A stretch of 64,000 nucleotides of DNA from contig JAMLHB010000002.1 of the NCBI GenBank assembly GCA_023957375.1, forward strand, positions 186,001 through 250,000, read 5' to 3'. The position numbers were made by a program, and so were the translations under genes. The DNA comes from Flavobacteriales bacterium. GTDB taxonomy: Bacteria > Bacteroidota > Bacteroidia > Flavobacteriales_F > PHOS-HE28. Within the stretch, counting starts at the first letter, position 1. Each line of letters begins with the position of its first letter. The notes under the pieces were generated by a model, which worked only from the letters and a program-made list of their open reading frames with translations, did not search any database and was not told the DNA's origin. This document shows, piece by piece, positions 38,063 to 46,479 of this stretch.

Positions 38063-39283
38063 TCAGAATGCCGCCAGCATGATGTCCAGGTCTTTGTATG
38101 GCAGTCGGTAGGCTTCTGAGAGGACCTCGCTGGTGAGCGCCCCGTTGTACAGGTACACGCCTTGGCGCAAGCCCATGTTGCGCTTGATCACGTCCTCGAA
38201 GCCGCCCATTTCGCCCATGGTGAGCAGGATCGGGGTGAAGATGTTCGTGAGGGCATAGGAAGCCGTTCGGGGTACGCGGCTGGCCACATTGGGCACGCAA
38301 TAGTGCACCACGCCGTATTTCTTGAAAACGGGATCGGTGAGGGTGGTTTGCTCGCTTGTTTCGAAGCATCCGCCGCGATCGATGCTTACGTCCACGATCA
38401 CACTGCCAGCTTTCATGCGCCCCACAGTGTCCTCGTTCACCACCATGGGGGTACGGCCGTGTTCGGGCCGCAGGGCACCGATGGCCACATCGGCTTGCAG
38501 GAGGGCTTCCTTCAGCACGTCCGGCTGGATCACACTGGTCCAGATGCGCTGGCCGAGGATGCCTTGCAGGCGCCGCAGGCGGTAGATGCTTTTGTCGAAG
38601 ACCTTCACGCTGGCCCCAGCGCCAAGCGCGGCCCGCGTGGCGAACTCGCCCACGGTGCCCGCCCCGATCACTACCACTTCGGCCGGGGCCACCCCGCTGA
38701 TGCCGCCCAGCATGAGGCCCTGCCCGCCCTTGTCGGTGCTGAGGTATTCGGCTGCTATCTGGACGGATGTGTTGCCGGCGATCTCGCCCATGGCGCGGAT
38801 GATGGGGTAGATGCCCTCGCGGTCCTTGATGAAGTCCCACGCCACGGCGGTGAGCTTCTTGGCCATCATGCTGCGCAGGGCTTCGCGGTGCTGGGGGCCG
38901 GTTTGCAGGGCCGAGACCAGGATCTGCTTGTGGTGCAGCAGGGCGATCTCCTCCTCGCTGGGGGCGGCCACCTTCAGGATCAGGTCCGCCTCGTACACTT
39001 CGCGGGCATCTTCGGCCATGCGGGCACCGGCCTCGCTGTAGTCGCTGTCCTGGAACTGGGCGTTGGTGCCCACCCCGCGTTGCATCACGATGTCGTGCCC
39101 GCGGCCGGTAAGCACGGCCACGCTGGCGGGAGTGAGGGGCACGCGGTGTTCCTGCGGCGTGATCTCCTTGGGGATGCCGATCAGCAGCCGCTTGCCCTTG
39201 TGCCCTACCTCCATGGTTTGCTCTTGGGGGAGCATGGATACCTCGCGGGCGAGTTGTTTCAACAGTTCACTGCTGGTGCTCAT
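38063..39283 (-). CDS. ald: Alanine dehydrogenase
   Basis: A 406-residue NAD-dependent enzyme interconverting alanine and pyruvate plus ammonia. Motifs are GIPKEITPQEHRVPLTPASV (substrate Arg/Lys region), GGISGVAPAEVVVIGAGTVG (Rossmann GxGxxG), SVIVDVSIDRGGCFETSEQT, VVHYCVPNVASRVPRTASY and the ALTNIFTPILL helix. It has a longer N-terminus than the roughly 370-residue Bacillus enzyme, as in other Bacteroidota. The start overlaps the 3' end of tsaE by 17 bases, making it the last gene of a porX-tsaE-ald unit. Confidence 0.93.
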   Translation of the reverse strand: MSTSSELLKQLAREVSMLPQEQTMEVGHKGKRLLIGIPKEITPQEHRVPLTPASVAVLTGRGHDIVMQRGVGTNAQFQDSDYSEAGARMAEDAREVYEADLILKVAAPSEEEIALLHHKQILVSALQTGPQHREALRSMMAKKLTAVAWDFIKDREGIYPIIRAMGEIAGNTSVQIAAEYLSTDKGGQGLMLGGISGVAPAEVVVIGAGTVGEFATRAALGAGASVKVFDKSIYRLRRLQGILGQRIWTSVIQPDVLKEALLQADVAIGALRPEHGRTPMVVNEDTVGRMKAGSVIVDVSIDRGGCFETSEQTTLTDPVFKKYGVVHYCVPNVASRVPRTASYALTNIFTPILLTMGEMGGFEDVIKRNMGLRQGVYLYNGALTSEVLSEAYRLPYKDLDIMLAAF

Positions 39284-39728
39284 GGCTATGCCCCTCTGCG
39301 GGCTGTAGTTCGTTCATTCGCAGGATGCGCGTACCGTCCGCTCCCACGCTCATTGCCGCCTCCACCGTGCCGGGCGGGTACAAGCCCTCGCCCAGGGCAG
39401 GCCATTCCACGAAGCAGTAGTGGCCGCTGTCCAGGTATTCGGTAAAGCCGATGCCCTCCAGCTCCTCCGCCTTGTTCAATCGGTAAAGGTCGAAATGGTA
39501 GACCGGTTCGCCGTTTGCCCTGCGGTATTCGTTCACGATGGCGAACGACGGGCTGGATGTGCCCGCTTCCACGCCCAGCCGGGCGCACAGGGCCTTGATC
39601 AAGGTGGTCTTCCCCGCGCCCAACGGTCCGCTGAACGTGAATACGCGGGTCTGCGGGAACGCTTGCAGCAAGGTGGCGGCCGCTTTCCCTGCTTCTTCGG
39701 GCCGGTGCAGCGCGATCGGGGCGTTCAT
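39267..39728 (-). CDS. tsaE: tRNA threonylcarbamoyladenosine biosynthesis protein TsaE
   Basis: A 153-residue P-loop ATPase needed with TsaB/TsaD for t6A modification of ANN-decoding tRNAs. Seen are the Walker A VFTFSGPLGAGKTTLIKALC, TSSPSFAIVNEYR, VYHFDLYRLNKAEE and CFVEWPALGEGLYP. Length is normal. The start is 5 bases after the porX stop and the 3' end overlaps ald by 17 bases, so it is embedded in the operon. Confidence 0.93.
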   Translation of the reverse strand: MNAPIALHRPEEAGKAAATLLQAFPQTRVFTFSGPLGAGKTTLIKALCARLGVEAGTSSPSFAIVNEYRRANGEPVYHFDLYRLNKAEELEGIGFTEYLDSGHYCFVEWPALGEGLYPPGTVEAAMSVGADGTRILRMNELQPAEGHSHEHQQ

Positions 39729-39733
39729 CAGCG

Positions 39734-41287
39734 TCAGCGCGGTTTCAGGTAGGCGATGGGCACCAGCATCTCTTCCATGGAGATCCCTCCGTGCTGGAAG
39801 GTGTTCCGGTAGAAGTTGACGAAGTGGTTGTAGTTGTTCGGATAGACGAAGTAGAGGTCCTTCTTGGCGAAGATAAAGCTGCTGCTCACATTCATGCGCG
39901 GCAGGAAGGCCTGGGCGGGTTCCTTGATGGCCAGCACATCCTTGGCCTCGTAGGTGAGGTTGCGCCCGTTCTTGTAGCGCAGGTTGGTGTTGGTGTTGCG
40001 GTCGCCCACCACTTTGCTGGGCTGTGTGACCCGCACGGTGCCGTGGTCGGTGGTGATCACCACGCGGCCGCCCTTCTCGGCAATGGTCCTCAGGATGTCC
40101 AGCAGGGGGCTGTGCCGGAACCAGCTCAGGGTGATCGAGCGGTAGGCCGCCTCGTCCTCCGCCAGTTCGCGGATCACCTCCATCTCGGTGCGGGCGTGGC
40201 TGAGCATGTCCACGAAGTTGTACACGATGGCATTGAACGGGTTCTCCATCAGATTGCCCACGGTCTCGGCCAGTTTCTTGCCGGCGGCGATGTTGGTGAT
40301 CTTGTGGTAGCTGGTCTTCACCCGCTTGCCGAGGTTCTTGAGCTGCTCGTTCATGAAGTCCTCCTCGAAGGCGTTCTTACTGCCCTCATCGTCCTCGTTC
40401 AGCCATTTCCCGGGGAAGCGCTTCTGGATCTCCCCGGGCATCATGCCCGCAAAGAGTGCATTGCGTGCATACTGCGTGGCCGTAGGCAGGATGGCGTAGA
40501 ACTGCTCCTGCGATTCCACCTTGTACAGCTCGGTGATCACGGGTTCCAGGGTGCGCCACTGGTCCAGCCGCAGGTTATCGATCAGCACCAGGAACAGCGG
40601 GGGTTGCTTCTCGTCGATCAGCGGAGCGATCTTGTTCTTGAACACCTGGTGGCTCTGCATGGGCACGTCGTTGCCCTTGTTGTTCACCCAGTCGATGTAG
40701 TTCTTTTCCACGAAGCGGCTGAACAGGTCGTTGGCCTCGGCCCATTGGCTGCGCAAGATCTCCGTCATGCCCTGGTCCGGATTGCCGCTCAGGTCCAACT
40801 CCCAGCGCACCAGCTCGTCATAGAGCTGCATCCAGTCCTTGGTGCCCAGCCGGTCCCCGAGCCGCATGCTCAGCTTACCGAACTCCTGTTGGTAGCTGCT
40901 GGTGGTCTTTTCGCTCACCAAGCGGCTGCCTTCCAAGTGCTTCTTCAGCGCCAACAAGATCTGGTTGGGGTTCACCGGCTTGATCAGGTAATCGCTGATC
41001 TTGCTGCCGATGGCCTCCTCCATGATGCTTTCCTCCTCGCTCTTGGTGATCATCACCACCGGGGTGTGCGGACTGGCCGCCTTGATGCGGGTGAGCGTTT
41101 CCAGCCCGCTGAGGCCGGGCATGTTCTCGTCCAGGAAAACGATGTCGAACTCCTCCTTGTCCACGGCATCCACGGCGTCTAAGCCGTTGTTCACGGTCTT
41201 CACCGCATAGCCTTTCTGCTCCAGGAAGAGAACGTGTGGTTTCAGCAGTTCGATCTCGTCGTCTGCCCAAAGGATGGATGCTGCCAT
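39734..41287 (-). CDS. porX: PorX-type response regulator with PglZ domain (T9SS regulator)
   Basis: A 517-residue protein with an N-terminal CheY-like receiver (ILWADDEIELLKPHV, phospho-acceptor Asp53 in IVFLDENMPG, VVMITKS, SDYLIKPVN) joined to a C-terminal PglZ/alkaline-phosphatase-like domain (PLFLVLIDNLRLDQW, FVDMLSHARTEM, RVVITTDHGTVRVT). This two-domain architecture and length match PorX, known in Porphyromonas and Flavobacterium to control type IX secretion with the PorY kinase and an ECF sigma factor. The ATG at 41287 is chosen since the receiver begins there. The link to the many T9SS cargo genes here is inference. Confidence 0.93.
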   Translation of the reverse strand: MAASILWADDEIELLKPHVLFLEQKGYAVKTVNNGLDAVDAVDKEEFDIVFLDENMPGLSGLETLTRIKAASPHTPVVMITKSEEESIMEEAIGSKISDYLIKPVNPNQILLALKKHLEGSRLVSEKTTSSYQQEFGKLSMRLGDRLGTKDWMQLYDELVRWELDLSGNPDQGMTEILRSQWAEANDLFSRFVEKNYIDWVNNKGNDVPMQSHQVFKNKIAPLIDEKQPPLFLVLIDNLRLDQWRTLEPVITELYKVESQEQFYAILPTATQYARNALFAGMMPGEIQKRFPGKWLNEDDEGSKNAFEEDFMNEQLKNLGKRVKTSYHKITNIAAGKKLAETVGNLMENPFNAIVYNFVDMLSHARTEMEVIRELAEDEAAYRSITLSWFRHSPLLDILRTIAEKGGRVVITTDHGTVRVTQPSKVVGDRNTNTNLRYKNGRNLTYEAKDVLAIKEPAQAFLPRMNVSSSFIFAKKDLYFVYPNNYNHFVNFYRNTFQHGGISMEEMLVPIAYLKPR

Positions 41288-41486
41288 GGTGGTGTTCGGG
41301 GTCCCTATTGGCCGGGTGGGCGCTGTGGTCGTGTGCATGCCAGGGAAACACGCCCTGCGGGGGAATGTTGCCCGGCATTTGTTACAGGGCGTGAATTTAC
41401 GGGGTGGCGCGTTGTTGTGCCCGTGCAGGCCCGGCACCGGCCTTGGCAGATGCCCAGTACTTTCGGGGCCGGTTCCGCGGTTGTTC

Positions 41487-41542
41487 GTTGTCAGTTGTCA
41501 GTTGTTAGTTGTCAGTTGTCAGTTGTCAGTTGTTAGTTGTCA
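41487..41542. repeat. Eight-copy 7-bp tandem repeat (GTTGTCA/GTTGTTA)
   Basis: Eight consecutive heptamers, GTTGTCA with two GTTGTTA variants in positions 3 and 7, lie between the divergent porX and HD-domain genes. Preceding bases (TTGTTCGTTG) are related. Copy number is likely to vary and could alter the distance between promoter and gene. Confidence 0.85.
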
Positions 41543-41590
41543 GGTGCAGTTGTGAGGCCTAACAACGAGCAACTGCGTACCCCACCCAGC

Positions 41591-42802
41591 ATGAAGATCC
41601 TCAACGACCCCGTGTACGGCTTCATCAGCGTGCCGGACCCGCTGTTGCAGAAGCTGATCGACCATCCGTGGTTCCAGCGCCTGCGCTACATCAAGCAATT
41701 GGGCCTTTCGCACTTGGTTTACCCCGGGGCATTGCACACGCGCTTCCACCACGCCTTGGGCGCCATGCACCTGATGGGCCTGGCCTTGGAGAGCCTGCGC
41801 GGCAAGGGCCATGTGGTAACGGAGGATGAGGGTTTGGGTGCCCACGTGGCCATCCTGCTGCACGACATCGGCCACGGCCCGTTCAGCCATGCACTGGAGC
41901 ACAGCATCGTGGATGATGTGGACCACGAAGTGATCAGTTCCTTGGTGATGGACGCGCTGAACAAGGAGTTCGGCGGGGCATTGGAAACAGGCATCCGCAT
42001 CTTCCGCAACCAGCACCCCAAGCGCTTCCTGCACCAATTGGTAAGCGGCCAGTTGGACATGGACCGCATGGATTACCTGAACCGCGACAGCTTTTATACC
42101 GGCGTGAGCGAAGGCGTGATCGGCGGCGACCGCATCATCAAGATGCTGCAGGTGGTGGATGATGAGCTGGTGGTGGAGGAGAAGGCCATCTACAGCATCG
42201 AGAAGTTCATCGTGGCGCGCCGCCTGATGTACTGGCAAGTGTACCTGCACAAGACCGTGGTGGCCTGCGAGCAGATGCTGGTGCAAACCCTGCGCCGCGC
42301 CAAAGCCCTCGGCCTGCAAGGCGTGCCGCTCTTCGGCTCACCCACGCTGCTGGGTTTCCTGCACGAGCGCCGGGGCCGTCCCTCCTTCAACGACCCTGCC
42401 GTGCTCGCGGACTTCATGCGCTTGGACGACCATGACATCATGGGCGCGGTGAAGGTGTGGGCCGACCACCCCGACAAAGTGCTGGCGCGCTTAGCTTCAG
42501 ACCTGTTGCATCGCCGCACCCTGCGCATCCGCCTGCAGAACGGACCATGGAATGAAGTGCACATCGCTGAGTTGCGCGAAAAGGTGGCCGCACAACTTGG
42601 CATCTCCACAACCGACGCCGCACACTTCGTTATCACCGGCAGCATCGTGAACAACGCGTACGATCCCGGCAAGGACCGCATCGAATTGCGCTACAAGGAC
42701 GGCACGTTGCGCGACATCGCCGAAGCCAGTGACAACCTCGGCATTCAAGCGCTGGCGCGGCCGGTGACGAAGTGGTACCTGGCGTGGCCGCGGTGGATGT
42801 AG
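41591..42802 (+). CDS. HD-domain phosphohydrolase (dGTPase/dNTPase-like)
   Basis: A 403-residue protein with an HD metal-dependent phosphohydrolase domain: FQRLRYIKQLGLSHLVYPGA, HTRFHHALGAMHLM (first His), VAILLHDIGHGPFSHALEHS (HD pair) and SGQLDMDRMDYLNRDSFYTG (last Asp). These belong to the SAMHD1/YdhJ-like branch. Nucleotide triphosphate hydrolysis is inferred, and the substrate is unproven. The ATG at 41591 follows the heptamer repeat. The stop is 1 base from the convergent T9SS gene. Confidence 0.9.
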   Translation: MKILNDPVYGFISVPDPLLQKLIDHPWFQRLRYIKQLGLSHLVYPGALHTRFHHALGAMHLMGLALESLRGKGHVVTEDEGLGAHVAILLHDIGHGPFSHALEHSIVDDVDHEVISSLVMDALNKEFGGALETGIRIFRNQHPKRFLHQLVSGQLDMDRMDYLNRDSFYTGVSEGVIGGDRIIKMLQVVDDELVVEEKAIYSIEKFIVARRLMYWQVYLHKTVVACEQMLVQTLRRAKALGLQGVPLFGSPTLLGFLHERRGRPSFNDPAVLADFMRLDDHDIMGAVKVWADHPDKVLARLASDLLHRRTLRIRLQNGPWNEVHIAELREKVAAQLGISTTDAAHFVITGSIVNNAYDPGKDRIELRYKDGTLRDIAEASDNLGIQALARPVTKWYLAWPRWM

Positions 42803-42803
42803 A

Positions 42804-44021
42804 TCACTCCCTCACCACCATCCGCGTGTCCACCCGATCGTTCGTACGCAACTGGAGGATGTACGCACCGGGATGCAGCTCGGCAAGGTCCAGAAGCACA
42901 GGGCCTTCAGCATTGATGGGGAACCGTGCCGTGCGCAGGAGCCTGCCCATCTGGTCCAGCAGATCCAATTCCGCCGGGCCGTTCAGTTCGGCTCTGATCA
43001 TCACCGGGCCGTTGGTGGGGTTCGGAAAAACGGTGATCGCCGCCACCTCCTGCTTCCCCTCCTCCACCGAAAGCAGTGTGCATGCCTCTTCCACCTCCGC
43101 CCGCGAGGAGCAGCCGGTGGCGTTGCCGGTGATGTTGGCCAGGTTCTCCGGTAGACCCAGGTAGGTGCACAGGTTCTCCGCCGCGCATTGGAACAGGCCG
43201 GGGTTGTTCACGATGATGAGGTTGAGGATGGTGTTGGGATCGATGTTCTCCAGGCCGTCAAGCGACATCAGCCCCGAACTGCCCATCACCCGGAGCACAC
43301 CGTTGATGGAGGTGATGCCGGCGAGCTCCTGTAGGCTGAGGATTGCGGTGTTGCCAATGAGCGACAAGGGCCCGCCGAGCGAGGTGAGCCCAAGGGCCGC
43401 GCTGAGGTCCATCAGTTGCGGGTTGTTCATCAGGTCCAAGCCGCCGCCGATGCTGATGGGCGCCAGGCCTTGCATGCTGGCCAGTGCGGTGTTGTCGCGT
43501 ATGATGAGCGACCCGCTGATGGTCTCAATGCCTTCCAGGCCTTGCAGGTCGGTGAGCCCCGGGCTGTCCGAGATGTCCAGGTAGCTGCCCACGCTGATGA
43601 TGTTCTGCAGGCCCGCAAGGCTGGTGAGGCTGTTGTTCTCGCTCACCTCCATGAGGCCACCCACCGTGGTGAGGCCGGACAAGCCGGACATGTCGGTGAG
43701 CTGGGCATTGCCGGTGATGCCGAGGCTGCCCCCCACGCTGGTGATGTTCTCCAGGCCGGCGAGGTTCGTGAGCTGCGGATTGAGCCCCACCTGCAAGTAG
43801 CCTTCCACGGCGGTAAGCTGGGCCAAGGGGGTGAGGTCAGTGATGTTGCCTTGCCCGATGAGCAGGAAGCCCTGGATGGTGGTACATCCGGGATGGTCCG
43901 TGGGAAAGCTGTTCACCTGGGCCTGGGTGCTGAGGGCGATGCCTTCGGGCAGGCAGCCTTGGGCCTGTGCGAACGAGATGCTGCCGATGGCGCAGACAAG
44001 AAGGGTGAGTTGGCGTAGCAT
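42804..44021 (-). CDS. Secreted leucine-rich-repeat-like protein with T9SS type A tail
   Basis: A 405-residue protein with signal peptide QLTLLVCAIGSISFAQA. It consists of about ten receptor-L/LRR-like repeats (LTDMSGLSGLTTVGGLMEV, LTDLQGLEGIETISGSLII). A Cys-containing cap follows (NNPGLFQCAAENLCTYLGLP), then a T9SS type A tail (ITVFPNPTNGPVMIRAEL, GAYILQLRTNDR). The beta-solenoid is suited to protein-protein binding, which is inference. It is a clear paralog of the next gene (44033-45283): both start CLPxGIA...HPGCT and share the cap. Confidence 0.85.
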   Translation of the reverse strand: MLRQLTLLVCAIGSISFAQAQGCLPEGIALSTQAQVNSFPTDHPGCTTIQGFLLIGQGNITDLTPLAQLTAVEGYLQVGLNPQLTNLAGLENITSVGGSLGITGNAQLTDMSGLSGLTTVGGLMEVSENNSLTSLAGLQNIISVGSYLDISDSPGLTDLQGLEGIETISGSLIIRDNTALASMQGLAPISIGGGLDLMNNPQLMDLSAALGLTSLGGPLSLIGNTAILSLQELAGITSINGVLRVMGSSGLMSLDGLENIDPNTILNLIIVNNPGLFQCAAENLCTYLGLPENLANITGNATGCSSRAEVEEACTLLSVEEGKQEVAAITVFPNPTNGPVMIRAELNGPAELDLLDQMGRLLRTARFPINAEGPVLLDLAELHPGAYILQLRTNDRVDTRMVVRE

Positions 44022-44032
44022 GGCGACAGGGT

Positions 44033-45283
44033 TCAGGGGTGTGACCGTTCGATGATCAAACGTGCCGTGGCGATGCCCTTATCGCCCTGCACCTGCAGCA
44101 GGTAGGCGCCCGGCAGCAGGTGGGCAAGGTGGAGCGTGTGCGCAGCGCCCGTGGCGGCGGTCACACGCTCCTGGTGCACGGTGCGGCCGGCCGGATCGTA
44201 CACGCGCAGATCCACAGGGGGCTGCCAGGAACCCTGCAGGTGTACCACCCCGAGCGATGGGTTGGGAAAGAGCTGCACGGCCAGGCCGGCAGCTGCGGTG
44301 GCATCGGCAATGGAGGTGCTGGCGCACGCGGCCTCCACTTCGGCCACGCTGGCACAGCCGGCCGCGTTGTTGGCAATGGTGGGTTGGGCATCCGGCAGGC
44401 CGAGGTAGGCACAGATGTTCCCCAACGCGCAGTCGGACACGCCCGGCAGGTCCTGCAGCAGCAGTTGGGTGATGGTGGTGGGATCGATGTTCTGCAGCGG
44501 GGAGAGGTCGGTGAGCAGGGGACAATCCTGAACGCGCAGGTAGCCTCCCAAGGCGGTGACACCAGCGAAATCCTCCAGGCTGGCCAGTGCGGCGTTGTCC
44601 TGCAGGTTGAGCGCGCCCCCAATGCTGGTGAGCCCGCTGGCGGCGCTTAGGTCCGTGAGCTGCGGGTTCCCCTTCACCCAGAAGGCGGCGCCTACGCTCT
44701 GGGGCGCGAGGCCGTTCATGCTCTGCAGGGCGGTATTGCCTTCCACCGCGACCGCGCCACCCACGTCCACCAGGCCCTCCAGCCCTTGCAGGTCCGTGAG
44801 TTCATCGTTCAGGCGAATGGAGACGTTCCCGCCGGTGGAGCTCAGCGAGCCCAAGCCTTCAAGACTGGTGAGGCTCTGATTCAGACGCACTTCCAGCAGC
44901 CCGCTCACTGTGGTGAGGTTGGAAAGTGCGGTGATGTCCGCGAGGTTGTCGTTCCCGTCCAGCCTCACGTAGCCCCCCACGCTGGCGAGGTTGTCCAGGC
45001 CGTCGAGCGACTCCAAGCCCAGTGTGAACTCCACCAGCAGATAGCCGCCCACGGAGGTGATCTGCGACAACGGTGTAAGGTCGGTGATGCCGCCTGCGAA
45101 GCCATCGTTGCTGGGCCCGATCTTCAGGAAGCCATCGATCTGGGTGCAGCCCGGGTGGTTGATGGGGAAGGCGTTCACCTCGGATTGCAGGTTGAAGGCG
45201 ATGCCCTGGGGCAGGCAGTTCTGCGCGTGGGCGATCGAAAGGCTTCCGACGCCTGACAGCAGGATGGTGATGATGCGATGCAT
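44033..45283 (-). CDS. Secreted leucine-rich-repeat-like protein with T9SS type A tail (paralog)
   Basis: A 416-residue protein. The ATG at 45283 (HRIITILLSGVGSLSIAHAQ) gives the best signal peptide. Repeats such as LESLDGLDNLASVGGYVRL and LTDLQGLEGLVDVGGAVAV follow, then the cap DLPGVSDCALGNICAYLGLP and the sorting tail VQLFPNPSLGVVHLQG, GAYLLQVQGDKG, ATARLIIE. Layout is the same as the neighbour at 42804-44021, with only 11 bases between stop and the next start. A tandem duplication and shared operon are likely. Confidence 0.85.
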   Translation of the reverse strand: MHRIITILLSGVGSLSIAHAQNCLPQGIAFNLQSEVNAFPINHPGCTQIDGFLKIGPSNDGFAGGITDLTPLSQITSVGGYLLVEFTLGLESLDGLDNLASVGGYVRLDGNDNLADITALSNLTTVSGLLEVRLNQSLTSLEGLGSLSSTGGNVSIRLNDELTDLQGLEGLVDVGGAVAVEGNTALQSMNGLAPQSVGAAFWVKGNPQLTDLSAASGLTSIGGALNLQDNAALASLEDFAGVTALGGYLRVQDCPLLTDLSPLQNIDPTTITQLLLQDLPGVSDCALGNICAYLGLPDAQPTIANNAAGCASVAEVEAACASTSIADATAAAGLAVQLFPNPSLGVVHLQGSWQPPVDLRVYDPAGRTVHQERVTAATGAAHTLHLAHLLPGAYLLQVQGDKGIATARLIIERSHP

Positions 45284-45314
45284 GGTCGTACAAGGATCTG
45301 CGTTCATCCGGGGA

Positions 45315-46325
45315 TCATTCCTTGATCAGGCGGGCCGTGGCCACGCCCTGTTGGCTGCGCACTTCCAAGTGGTGGATGCCGGGCTTCAGCGCAGTGAGGT
45401 CGATGCGGTGCCGGAGCGTTCCACCGGCCGCAGTGCTTCCGTTCATGACTTCACGCCCCAGGGCGTCCAGCACGCGGTAGTGTACTGAACCATGGGCCTC
45501 CAGCTCGATCGTCACGTGGTCGCGCACCGGATTGGGGTAGGTGCGCATGGGCAGCTGCGCTTGTTCGGCGATGGAGGTGGCACTGGAATAGCTTACCAGC
45601 GCGGCCGTGGCACCGATCTCGGTACCGAACTCATCGGTCTCCAGGGAGAAGACGAGCAGCGGGAAGGGGATGCCGCTCTTCACCCAGCGCCACTCCTCGC
45701 GGGAGCTCACCATCTCGAAGGGCACGCCGATGTCCACGCTCAAGGTCTCCACCTGTTGGGCATGGATCCGCAGCACATCGGTGTAGGTGGCATTGGGCAG
45801 GATCAGGGTACCGTAGCCGTCCACGCTCCAGGTGTGCTGCCCCGTGAGCAGGGCCGGGAAGCCTACGAAGTCCTCCGTGGACCCATAGGTGTCCGAGCCG
45901 TTGCTGGTGGCCGTGAGCGGGGTGGTGAAGAAGGTGATGGGGTCGGTGTTGATGCTGCTGACCCCAGCATTGCCGTCGAACACGTGTTCCCCATGTTCGG
46001 TGAAGCCACCGTTGAGATCGAAGAAGGCATGGAGGGTGAAGTCCGCGTCCATTTCGGCGTACAAGGCCATGGTGGCACCGGGGAAATCGGATGCCATCGT
46101 GGTGCTTGCCGCGCTAACCGCCGTGTAGGTGAACTCCCCACCGCTGAACCCGGGTGCAGCGAAGTTCCAGGTGGCGTTCGCGCCGCCCGGACCGGCATCA
46201 CTGATCGGGAAGGTGGGATCGATCACCAGCTGGTCGCCCACGTTCAGGACCACCTGCGGAATGGTGGGCTGCGCGAAAGCGCCGGTGGCAGCGAGGAAGA
46301 GAATTGGGGTAAGGGTGCGGTTCAT
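45315..46325 (-). CDS. Secreted protein with T9SS type A sorting domain, unknown function
   Basis: A 336-residue protein starting at an ATG at 46325, with signal peptide TLTPILFLAATGAFAQ. The central 230 residues (for example PGGANATWNFAAPGF, GQHTWSVDGYGTLILP, LRIHAQQVETLSV) match no domain I know but occur as an extracellular beta-rich domain in Bacteroidota proteins. The last 75 residues are a T9SS tail (PMRTYPNPVRDHVTIELEA, LKPGIHHLEVRSQQG, ATARLIKE). It lies 31 bases upstream of the LRR paralogs on the same strand, so the three may be coexpressed. Confidence 0.8.
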   Translation of the reverse strand: MNRTLTPILFLAATGAFAQPTIPQVVLNVGDQLVIDPTFPISDAGPGGANATWNFAAPGFSGGEFTYTAVSAASTTMASDFPGATMALYAEMDADFTLHAFFDLNGGFTEHGEHVFDGNAGVSSINTDPITFFTTPLTATSNGSDTYGSTEDFVGFPALLTGQHTWSVDGYGTLILPNATYTDVLRIHAQQVETLSVDIGVPFEMVSSREEWRWVKSGIPFPLLVFSLETDEFGTEIGATAALVSYSSATSIAEQAQLPMRTYPNPVRDHVTIELEAHGSVHYRVLDALGREVMNGSTAAGGTLRHRIDLTALKPGIHHLEVRSQQGVATARLIKE

Positions 46326-46379
46326 GGTGTGGGGGTTGCTGGTAATGTTGTGATGCGGGTGAGGAAACGCACCCGTAGC

Positions 46380-46398
46380 GTCGACCCATCGGGTCGAC
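46380..46398. terminator. Hairpin GTCGACCC-ATC-GGGTCGAC
   Basis: A perfect 8-bp stem with a 3-base loop lies between the barrel gene stop (46480) and the next T9SS gene start (46325). It is followed on the plus side by ATTTTCGT, and GTCGACCCA recurs at 46429. It probably ends transcription of the barrel gene. Confidence 0.45.
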
Positions 46399-46479
46399 AT
46401 TTTCGTATCGTTCCACAGCAACGTGTTGTCGACCCAAGGGACGACGGTACAGGTGCATGGGTGAAGATTTTGCGTTCCA

